64,000 nt of DNA, taken from positions 62,001-126,000 of the forward strand of contig NZ_JNYQ01000004.1 of NCBI RefSeq assembly GCF_000717245.1, given 5' to 3'. How positions within the stretch are numbered: the first letter of the stretch is position 1; each line of letters starts with the position of its first letter. The position numbers and the translations under genes were made by a program. Below the pieces are notes generated by a model that worked only from the letters and a program-made list of their open reading frames with translations, was not told where the DNA came from and did not search any database. Positions 1 through 6,104 of this stretch are shown here, one piece after another. Source of the DNA: Kitasatospora papulosa (GTDB lineage Bacteria > Actinomycetota > Actinomycetes > Streptomycetales > Streptomycetaceae).

Positions 1-1088
1 GCGCGGTCGTCCCCCAGGTCGATGCCGAGCTCCTTGCCCTTGAGCTCGATGGAGGCGCGGCCCGCCATGTCGGACACCAGCATCCGCATGGTGTTGCCGA
101 CGCGTTCCGGGTCGATGTGCTGGTAGAGGTCGGGGTCGACCTTGATCGCGGAGGCGTGCAGTCCGGCCTTGTGGGCGAAGGCGGAGACACCGACGTACGG
201 CTGGTGGGTGGAGGGCGTCAGGTTGACGACCTCGGCGATGGCGTGGGAGATACGGGTCATCTCGGCGAGCGCGCCCTCGTGCAGGACGGTCTTGCCGTAC
301 TTGAGTTCCAGCGCGGCGACGACGGGGAAGAGGTTCGCGTTGCCGACCCGCTCTCCGTAGCCGTTGGCCGTGCACTGCACATGGGTGGCGCCGGCGTCCA
401 CGGCGGCCAGGGTGTTGGCGACGGCGCAGCCCGTGTCGTCCTGGGCGTGGATGCCGATGCGGGCGCCGGTGTCGGCGAGGACGGTGGAGACGACGGCCTG
501 GACCTGGGCGGGGAGCATCCCGCCGTTGGTGTCGCAGAGGATGACCACGTCGGCGCCGGCCTCGTGGGCGGTGCGCACGACCGACTTGGCGTACTCGGCG
601 TCGGTGCGGTAACCGTCGAAGAAGTGCTCGCAGTCGACGAAGACCCGGCGGCCCTGCTCCCGGAGGTGGGTGACGGTGTCGCGGACCATCTCCAGGTTCT
701 CGTCCAGGGTGGTGCGCAGGGCCAGTTCGACGTGCCGGTCGTGGGACTTGGCGACCAGTGTGATCACCGGGGCGCCGGAGTCCAGGAGCGCCTGGACCTG
801 CGGGTCCTCGGAGGCCTTGCCGCCGGCCCTGCGGGTCGCGCCGAACGCGACGAGCTGGGCGTGCTCGAAGTCGATCTCCTGCCGGGCGCGGGCGAAGAAC
901 TCGGTGTCACGGGGGTTGGCGCCGGGCCAGCCGCCCTCGATGAAGCCCACGCCGAAGTCGTCCAGATGCCGGGCAATGGTCAGCTTGTCCGCGACCGTCA
1001 GGTTGATGCCTTCACGCTGCGCACCGTCGCGCAGGGTGGTGTCGAAGACATGGAAGGTGTCGTCGGGGGCTGTGGCCTTGGTGGTCAT
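1..1088 (-). CDS. cimA: Citramalate synthase (3' end outside window)
   Basis: The product condenses pyruvate with acetyl-CoA to give citramalate, the threonine-independent entry into isoleucine synthesis (HMGL-like / LeuA family, cytoplasmic). The N-terminus shows the family opening FDTTLRDGAQREG, then the metal-binding HAQDDTGCAVANTL stretch and the downstream SAFAHKAGLHASA motif that separates LeuA/CimA from plain HMG-CoA lyase. The ATG at 1088 is preceded by an AGGAG-type ribosome site. Only about 360 residues are in the window and the C-terminal regulatory domain lies beyond position 1. A long leader with an attenuator-like terminator precedes it. LeuA or homocitrate synthase are alternatives, but the neighbouring ilv/leu genes and this TIGR00977-like N-terminus favour CimA. 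Confidence 0.93.
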   Translation of the reverse strand, partial: MTTKATAPDDTFHVFDTTLRDGAQREGINLTVADKLTIARHLDDFGVGFIEGGWPGANPRDTEFFARARQEIDFEHAQLVAFGATRRAGGKASEDPQVQALLDSGAPVITLVAKSHDRHVELALRTTLDENLEMVRDTVTHLREQGRRVFVDCEHFFDGYRTDAEYAKSVVRTAHEAGADVVILCDTNGGMLPAQVQAVVSTVLADTGARIGIHAQDDTGCAVANTLAAVDAGATHVQCTANGYGERVGNANLFPVVAALELKYGKTVLHEGALAEMTRISHAIAEVVNLTPSTHQPYVGVSAFAHKAGLHASAIKVDPDLYQHIDPERVGNTMRMLVSDMAGRASIELKGKELGIDLGDDR

Positions 1089-1191
1089 GCTGATCTGACT
1101 CCTGTCGGGTGAGCGGATCCGGACGAATCGGCTCCACTTGCCCCCATCCTCTCGCGTGCCTCGCTCCGGCCGTGGTGGGGGACGGAAAACG

Positions 1192-1217
1192 AAAAAACCC
1201 CTCGCGGGTGCGAGAGG
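1192..1217 (-). terminator. Attenuator-like terminator in the cimA leader
   Basis: Read on the minus strand, a 7-bp stem (CCTCTCG / CGAGGGG, one G-U pair) with a 6-nt loop is followed directly by six T. It lies about 100 nt upstream of the cimA start and inside its presumed 5' leader, not after a gene. The 3' arm plus T-run (CGAGGGGTTTTTT) is identical to that in the ilvB leader. Confidence 0.75.
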
Positions 1218-1272
1218 TCTGCGCGCGGGTCTGGGGCACGATGTCCGTTCCGTACGTGGTGGTACGGGACGG

Positions 1273-1308
1273 TCACTGCGGACCGGCGCGCCTGCTGCCG
1301 ATAATCAT
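1273..1308 (-). CDS. Putative cimA leader peptide (11 aa, MIIGSRRAGPQ)
   Basis: A short ORF encodes MIIGSRRAGPQ. The second and third codons are ATT and ATC, a tandem Ile pair; ATT is a rare codon in such GC-rich genomes. It stops about 55 nt ahead of the leader terminator, a spacing close to that in the ilvB leader (about 44 nt). This fits transcription attenuation of cimA by charged tRNA-Ile. A weakness is that I see no clear Shine-Dalgarno sequence upstream of the ATG, and only two regulatory codons are present, so it could be chance. Confidence 0.45.
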   Translation of the reverse strand: MIIGSRRAGPQ

Positions 1309-1365
1309 GGCGGACGAGGACACGCACGCAGTCTGGCACAACGGCGCCACCCGCACCGGCCCGTC

Positions 1366-2010
1366 TCAGAATCCGGGCGCGACGTCCGCCGCCGGCGTAC
1401 CGGCTCCGGGCGGCGTGAGCGTCTCGTCCACGTACGTGCGCAGCTGGTCCAGGACCTGCTGCCGCCCGGTGCCGGGGATGCCGACGGTGACGTGCACGCT
1501 GAAGCCGTCCATCAGGGCCCGCAGCCGGGTCGCGGTCCGGCCGGCGCCGACGGTCCGGAACTCCCCGGCGGCGATGCCGTCGGTCAGCAGCTCCGTGAGG
1601 TCACCCTGCCAGGCGTCCTCGATGGCGGCCTGCCGGGCGCGGGCGTCGTCGTCGGCGTCCTGCGAGCGGTTCCAGACCTCCAGCCGGAGCGTCCAGTGCG
1701 GGTCGCGGTGGCCGTCGGTGACGTAGAGCGCGATGCAGGCGTCGAGCCGTTCGCGTGCGGTGCCGGGCCCGGCGAGCAGGGCCCGGCGTTCGGTGCCGAG
1801 CCGCGCCTCGCTCCATTCGAGGGTCTGCAGCAGCAGCTCGTCCTTGGTCCGGAAGTAGTACAGGAGGTGCCCGCTGCTCATCCCGACCTCGCGGCCGAGC
1901 CCCGCCATGGTGAGCCCGTCGAGCCCGCGCTCGGCGACGGTGCCCATGACGGCGGCGAGCACGTCCTCCCGGGGCGGGGCGATGTTGCGACGGCGAGGGG
2001 TACGGGGCAC
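1366..2010 (-). CDS. TetR/AcrR family transcriptional regulator
   Basis: This is a one-component repressor type. The N-terminal helix-turn-helix is clear (GLDGLTMAGLGREVGMSSGHLLYYFRTKDEL, quoted in parts: GLTMAGLGREVGMSSG then LLYYFRTKDEL), followed by an all-helical ligand domain ending near residue 195 with a Pro/Ala tail. The GTG at 2010 (protein VPRTPRRRNIAPPRED) is chosen because an AGGATC ribosome site precedes it by about 8 nt; longer in-frame starts would run into the preceding remnant. The site overlaps the stop codon of the agmatine deiminase remnant, so the two once formed an operon. Its original target may have been that lost gene (inference). The ligand is unknown. Confidence 0.85.
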   Translation of the reverse strand: MPRTPRRRNIAPPREDVLAAVMGTVAERGLDGLTMAGLGREVGMSSGHLLYYFRTKDELLLQTLEWSEARLGTERRALLAGPGTARERLDACIALYVTDGHRDPHWTLRLEVWNRSQDADDDARARQAAIEDAWQGDLTELLTDGIAAGEFRTVGAGRTATRLRALMDGFSVHVTVGIPGTGRQQVLDQLRTYVDETLTPPGAGTPAADVAPGF

Positions 2011-2014
2011 GGTC

Positions 2015-2158
2015 TCAGATCCTGGGCTGCTGCTGCGTGATGCGGTGGATGCCTCCACCACCGGCAAAGATCGTACGGGCGTCGACGGGGGTCACCGCTG
2101 CCCCGGGCCAGGTGCGCTCGTACGGGGCTGCTTCGGGCGGCATGCGGAAGGTCGTGGC
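2015..2158 (-). pseudogene. Agmatine deiminase remnant (internal deletion)
   Basis: Read on the minus strand, the frame gives TTFRMPPEAAPYERTW, the typical N-terminus of agmatine deiminase (family form FRMPPEWxPHERTW), and then passes in the same frame to VDARTIFAGGGGIH and ITQQQPRI-stop, the typical C-terminus (family form GGGGIHCITQQQP). Roughly 300 residues between these ends are missing. The catalytic Cys of the GIHC motif reads Arg (CGC), and the usual first Met position appears to read ACG. The frame ends 4 nt before the GTG of the TetR gene. This is a decayed gene and not a functional enzyme. Confidence 0.82.
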
Positions 2159-2260
2159 GGTCCTGGAGGAAGCAGAGGCGGTTGACCGCATCTCCTGGTT
2201 GGAGCGGCACTCCGACCAGCTTGTGAGCGGCGCTCAGAAATCGGTCCGGGGCCGGGGACG

Positions 2261-2296
2261 ACGAAGGCCGCGCCCCCGGCGGGGCGCGGCCTTCGT
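2261..2296 (-). terminator. Terminator after ilvE
   Basis: A perfect 16-bp inverted repeat (ACGAAGGCCGCGCCCC and its complement) with a CGGC loop lies about 35 nt past the ilvE stop codon. There is no T-run, as is usual in Streptomyces. Confidence 0.8.
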
Positions 2297-2331
2297 GGCG
2301 TGACCGGTCTGCGGCGCGGACCGGCCGGGGA

Positions 2332-3435
2332 CTAGCCGAGCTCGTGCATCCAGCCGTGGGTGTCCTCGGCGATGCCGCGCTGGATGTCGAGCAGACGCTC
2401 ACGCAGCTTCAGCGTGACCTCGCCGGGGGTGCCGTCGCCCTGGGTCCACTCGCCGTCCGCGGACTTCACGGTGCCGACGGGCGTGATGACGGCGGCGGTG
2501 CCGCAGGCGAAGACCTCGGTGAGGGTGCCGTTCTCGGTGTCGGCGCGCCACTGGTCGATGGAGACGCGCCCCTCCTCGGAGGTGTAACCGAGGTCGCGCG
2601 CGACGGTGAGGAGGGAGTCACGGGTGACGCCGGCGAGCAGCGAGCCGGTGAGGGAGGGCGTGACGATGCGCTTGCTGCCGTCCTCCTGCCCGTACACGAA
2701 GTAGAGGTTCATGCCGCCCAGCTCCTCGACCCACTTGTGCTCGACGGCGTCGAGGTAGGCGACCTGGTCGCAGCCCTGCGCGGCTGCCTCGGCCTGGGCG
2801 AGGAGGGAGGCGGCGTAGTTGCCGCCCGTCTTGGCGTCGCCCATGCCGCCGGGGACGGCGCGGACCCGGTCCTGGGAGAGCCAGATGGAGACCGGCTTCA
2901 CTCCACCGGGGAAGTAGGCGCCGGCCGGGGAGGCGATGACGAGGAAGAGGTACTCGTTGGCCGGGCGGACACCGAGACCCACCTCCGCGGCGATCATGAA
3001 CGGACGCAGATAGAGGGACTCCTCGCCGCCGTGCGCCGGGACCCAGGCCTGGTCCTGCTGGACCAGGACGTCGCACGCCTCGATGAACGTCTCGACGGGC
3101 AGCTCCGGCATCGCGAGCCGGGCGGCGGACCGCTGGAAGCGGGCGGCGTTGGCCTCGGGGCGGAAGGTGGCCACCGTGCCGTCGGGCTGCCGGTACGCCT
3201 TGAGTCCCTCGAAGATCTCCTGCGCGTAGTGCAGGGTCATGTTCGCGGGGTCCATGGACAGCGGCCCGTACGGCACGAGCTGGGCGTCGTGCCAGCCGCG
3301 GCCCTCGGTCCAGCGGATCGTCACCATGTGGTCGGTGAAGTGGCGGCCGAAGCCGGGGCTGGTCAGGATCGCCTCGCGCTCCGCGTCGGACAGCGGGTTG
3401 GAGGAGGGCTTGAGCTCGATCGTGGGCGTCGTCAT
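2332..3435 (-). CDS. ilvE: Branched-chain amino-acid aminotransferase
   Basis: This PLP enzyme transfers the amino group between glutamate and the keto acids of Leu, Ile and Val, the last step of their synthesis. The 367-residue length is that of the class IV, group II family. The PLP lysine is in GDAKTGGNYAAS (K202). Other family motifs are EIFEGLKAYR near residue 73 and LYLRPFMIAAE near 141. The ATG at 3435 is the natural start. It lies next to leuB, transcribed in the same direction but separated by a terminator and a promoter-like region. It is a core biosynthetic gene with nothing unusual in its sequence. Confidence 0.97.
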   Translation of the reverse strand: MTTPTIELKPSSNPLSDAEREAILTSPGFGRHFTDHMVTIRWTEGRGWHDAQLVPYGPLSMDPANMTLHYAQEIFEGLKAYRQPDGTVATFRPEANAARFQRSAARLAMPELPVETFIEACDVLVQQDQAWVPAHGGEESLYLRPFMIAAEVGLGVRPANEYLFLVIASPAGAYFPGGVKPVSIWLSQDRVRAVPGGMGDAKTGGNYAASLLAQAEAAAQGCDQVAYLDAVEHKWVEELGGMNLYFVYGQEDGSKRIVTPSLTGSLLAGVTRDSLLTVARDLGYTSEEGRVSIDQWRADTENGTLTEVFACGTAAVITPVGTVKSADGEWTQGDGTPGEVTLKLRERLLDIQRGIAEDTHGWMHELG

Positions 3436-3490
3436 GAGTGCGTGTCCTTCACCGGTCTTGTGTGTGATGGACCGCGCTCACGCCCGCTCC

Positions 3491-3510
3491 CGCCCGGTCT
3501 TCACCGGGCG
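3491..3510 (-). other. Hairpin in ilvE 5' leader
   Basis: A perfect 8-bp stem (CGCCCGGT / ACCGGGCG) with a 4-nt loop lies about 55 nt upstream of the ilvE start. No T-run follows and no leader ORF with branched-chain codons is obvious. A GATAAT hexamer near 3554 could be its -10 element, which would place the hairpin in the transcript. Confidence 0.4.
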
Positions 3511-3677
3511 AGTTGTAGGACGTCCGAGCTCTGCCGCGAGCCGCGGTCCCGCGTTCGATTATCTCCCGGGGGCGGCCCTGCACGAAATGACGTGATTGCG
3601 GCGACGTTCACGGTGACGCTGTCGCGACGCGGGAACGCGGTCCTGAGGTCGATGGTGGCACCCGGGGACCGCATGGA

Positions 3678-3712
3678 GAAGCCGCCGGGTGCGGTTGCGA
3701 CCCGGCGGCTTC
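3678..3712 (-). terminator. Terminator after leuB
   Basis: A 13-bp perfect stem (GAAGCCGCCGGGT / ACCCGGCGGCTTC) with a 9-nt loop lies 18 nt past the leuB stop codon. Confidence 0.8.
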
Positions 3713-3729
3713 GAAGTGGAGACGTCGGG

Positions 3730-4773
3730 TCAGCTCGCTACGCGTACCGCGAGCGCGTCGCCGATCTCGTCGGTGGTGCGCGTCTGCTTGCCGTCACGCT
3801 CCGCGAGGTCGGCGGAGACGGCCTCCTCGATGCGCGCGGCCTCGGTCTCGTAGCCGAGGTGGCGCAGCAGGAGGGCGACGGAGAGGATCGTGGCGGTCGG
3901 GTCGGCCTTGCCCTGGCCCGCGATGTCGGGCGCGGTGCCGTGCACCGGCTCGAACATGGACGGGAAGGCACCCGTCGGGTTGATGTTGCCGGACGCGGCC
4001 AGGCCGATGCCGCCGGTCACGGCAGCGGCGAGGTCGGTGAGGATGTCACCGAAGAGGTTGTCGGTGACGATGACGTCGAAGCGCTCCGGCTGCGTGACGA
4101 AGAAGATCGTCGCGGCGTCGACGTGCAGGTAGTCGGTGGTGACCTCGGGGAACTCGGCCGCGACCTTGTCGAAGGTGTTCTTCCACAGGTGGCCCGCGTA
4201 CACGAGGACGTTGTTCTTGTGGACCAGCGTCAGCTTCTTGCGCGGGCGGGCGGCGGCACGCGCGAAGGCGTCACGCACGACACGCTCGACACCGTGGGCG
4301 GTGTTGACGCTGACCTCGGTGGCGATCTCGTGCTCGGTGCCCGTGCGCAGGGAACCGCCGTTGCCCGTGTACGGGCCCTCGGTGCCTTCGCGGACGACGA
4401 CGAAGTCGATCTCGGGACGCCCGGCCAGCGGTGTCGCGGTGTTCGGGAAGAGCTTCGACGGCCTCAGGTTGATGAAGTGGTCGAAGGCGAAGCGCAGCTT
4501 CAGCAGGAGTCCCCGCTCCAGCACGCCCGACGGCACGGACGGGTCGCCGATGGCGCCGAGCAGGATGGCGTCGTGCCCCTTGAGGGCTTCGAGCTCCGCG
4601 TCGGGGAGGGTCTCACCGGTGCGGTGCCATCGCCGGGCGCCGAGGTCGTACTCCTTGGTCTCCAGCTTCACATCCTGCGGGAGAACAGCGTTGAGAACCT
4701 TGAGGCCCTGGGTGACGACCTCCTGGCCGATACCGTCGCCGGGGATCACTGCGAGATCGATGCTGCGAGACAT
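3730..4773 (-). CDS. leuB: 3-isopropylmalate dehydrogenase
   Basis: The enzyme oxidises and decarboxylates 3-isopropylmalate with NAD+ in leucine synthesis. The N-terminus (SIDLAVIPGDGIGQEV) is the family signature, and the C-terminal half carries DNLFGDILTDLAAAVTGGIGLA with the metal-binding aspartates, followed by FEPVHGTAPDIAGQGKADP. The ATG at 4773 gives 347 residues, the usual size in Streptomyces. A longer in-frame start adds only unrelated residues. An AAGG-type ribosome site precedes it. A small unknown gene (4879-5007) lies 105 nt upstream on the same strand. Confidence 0.96.
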   Translation of the reverse strand: MSRSIDLAVIPGDGIGQEVVTQGLKVLNAVLPQDVKLETKEYDLGARRWHRTGETLPDAELEALKGHDAILLGAIGDPSVPSGVLERGLLLKLRFAFDHFINLRPSKLFPNTATPLAGRPEIDFVVVREGTEGPYTGNGGSLRTGTEHEIATEVSVNTAHGVERVVRDAFARAAARPRKKLTLVHKNNVLVYAGHLWKNTFDKVAAEFPEVTTDYLHVDAATIFFVTQPERFDVIVTDNLFGDILTDLAAAVTGGIGLAASGNINPTGAFPSMFEPVHGTAPDIAGQGKADPTATILSVALLLRHLGYETEAARIEEAVSADLAERDGKQTRTTDEIGDALAVRVAS

Positions 4774-4878
4774 GACGGGAACCCTAACCTTCCGTCCCAC
4801 CCCATGACATTCGACGTCCACGATACGGACAGGGTGGATTGCCGTACGGGACGCTCGCCATGAGGCGGGACCGCGCCG

Positions 4879-5007
4879 TCAGTGGCCCGTCGAACCGCCG
4901 TTGTCCCTGCGGTCGAGAGCCCGCTGGAGGGCTGCGGCGGCGTTCGTGCGCTCCGACTCCGCGGAGCGGGGGGTACGGCGGACGCGGCGGACAGTGGTCT
5001 CGGCCAT
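4879..5007 (-). CDS. Small basic protein, unknown function (42 aa)
   Basis: The ORF starts MAETTVRRVRRTPRSAESER and ends DRRDNGGSTGH. It is strongly basic in its first half and has no membrane segment or cysteines. An AAGGAG ribosome site sits about 10 nt ahead of the ATG, the best evidence that it is translated. It lies upstream of leuB on the same strand and may be co-transcribed, although a separate leuB promoter is possible. I recall similar short proteins in other Streptomyces, but I know of no assigned role. Confidence 0.7.
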   Translation of the reverse strand: MAETTVRRVRRTPRSAESERTNAAAALQRALDRRDNGGSTGH

Positions 5008-5317
5008 GGGGGGTCAACTCCTTGAGATCGCGTGGATTTCGGGATCAGGACATCGCGCGGTGGATGTCAGGATCAGGATTCGAAGCGCTCGAAAGGGCGG
5101 GGAGCGGATGCCGCAGGGGTTGCCTGCGTCGGGCACGCGCGCTCACACCGGTCGCTGGATCAGCGATTCGTTCGGCTCCTACAAAGCTAGGACAGCTCGG
5201 CCCATCTGTCTCTACAGATACTCGGACTTCCTACTATCTGAGACGGCGCGGCGGGAGACCCGCCGCCCGTACGGAGGTTCCGTCGCGTCCGGCGGGCCTC
5301 GGGCCCGGTCCCTGACC
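5008..5317. other. Intergenic, promoter region with two small dyads
   Basis: These 310 nt lie between the TetR gene and the small basic protein gene and are more AT-rich than the surroundings near 5170-5240. They hold the dyads TCCTA-6-TAGGA (5177-5192) and ATCTGT-4-ACAGAT (5204-5219), which may be operator sites for the downstream minus-strand gene. No other gene is seen. Confidence 0.4.
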
Positions 5318-5917
5318 TCAGAGATCCACCGTGAGCTGGGCCTCGATGTGCGCGCGCAGGACGGCCGCCATGTCGGTGGCGCCGTCACCGAGCAGCCACT
5401 GCACCTGGAGCCCGTCCATGAGGGCGATCAGCTGCCTGCCCGCGGCGTCGGGAGCGATCCCGGCCCGCAGCGCGCCTTCCAGGCGGGCCTGCTCGTAGGC
5501 GGTCCGGGCGCCCGCCACCGAGTTCTCGTAGCGGCGCACGAAGTACTTGTGGGCCGGGTGGTCGGCGGCCGTCGCCTCGGCGGAGACCACCGAGAACAGC
5601 TCGACGATCCCGCGCCGCCCGGAGTTCAGCGCGGCCAGTTCGACGAACCGCCGCAGACGTCCGACCCCCGTCGTGCCACCGAGTCCGAGCCATTCGTCGT
5701 CCACGTCGTCACGGCGTTCGAGCACCGCCAGCAGCAGGGCCTCCTTGGTCGGGAAGTGGTGCAGCAGGCCGGTGTGCGAGATGCCGCACCGGGTCGCGAT
5801 CACCCGCAGCGAGGCGCCCCGGTAGCCCGCCTCGCCGAACAGGGCCATGGCCTGGTCGAGGATCTCCCGCCGCTTCGCGCGGCCCTTCGCGTAGCCACGA
5901 GGCGCTTCGGCCGTCAC
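5318..5917 (-). CDS. TetR family regulator divergent from beta-glucosidase
   Basis: The N-terminal HTH (GYRGASLRVIATRCGISHTG, then LLHHFPTKEALL) is of the TetR type, followed by a C-terminal domain close to TetR_C_6. The GTG at 5917 (VTAEAPRGYAKGRAKRREI) is preferred since GGGAGAG precedes it; upstream in-frame codons encode a low-complexity stretch. The protein has about 200 residues. It is transcribed away from the GH3 beta-glucosidase gene, with a 22-bp dyad in the shared intergenic region, so it most likely represses that gene and perhaps itself (inference). A sugar-derived inducer is possible but not shown. Confidence 0.88.
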   Translation of the reverse strand: MTAEAPRGYAKGRAKRREILDQAMALFGEAGYRGASLRVIATRCGISHTGLLHHFPTKEALLLAVLERRDDVDDEWLGLGGTTGVGRLRRFVELAALNSGRRGIVELFSVVSAEATAADHPAHKYFVRRYENSVAGARTAYEQARLEGALRAGIAPDAAGRQLIALMDGLQVQWLLGDGATDMAAVLRAHIEAQLTVDL

Positions 5918-6039
5918 TCGCCACTCTCCCGGTCCGCCGCCGTCGGTCCGGCCGGCACGTCGGTGCGTCTGGTTCCCGTTCGGCCCCACGGGGGAGGCCC
6001 CTCGCGGGATTCGCCCCGGAGGTTCCCGGATTCCCGAAG

Positions 6040-6061
6040 ATACTTACCAGCTGGTCGGTAT
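6040..6061. promoter_or_regulatory. Putative TetR operator
   Basis: The interrupted palindrome ATAC-TT-ACCAGCTGGT-CG-GTAT lies between the divergent TetR gene (start 5917) and the beta-glucosidase gene (start 6105). The ACCAGCTGGT core is a perfect 10-bp palindrome and the ATAC/GTAT ends are also symmetric. Its length and TACC/GGTA content are typical of TetR-family operators. Confidence 0.65.
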
Positions 6062-6104
6062 TGACTCTATGGTGAAGGCGAACCGTGTCGCGAAAGGACC
6101 CCCC

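Noticed and set aside
2159..2260. A small gene between the agmatine deiminase remnant and the ilvE terminator
   Set aside because: Open frames exist on both strands but lack a ribosome site or recognisable motif; the region is better seen as the promoter and leader of the former gene.
2344..4863. Very long plus-strand open frame opposite ilvE and leuB
   Set aside because: It is a GC-rich shadow frame: it reads through two real genes, their terminators and promoters, and its composition (Gly, Val, Asp, Arg) is that of antisense frames of high-GC coding DNA.
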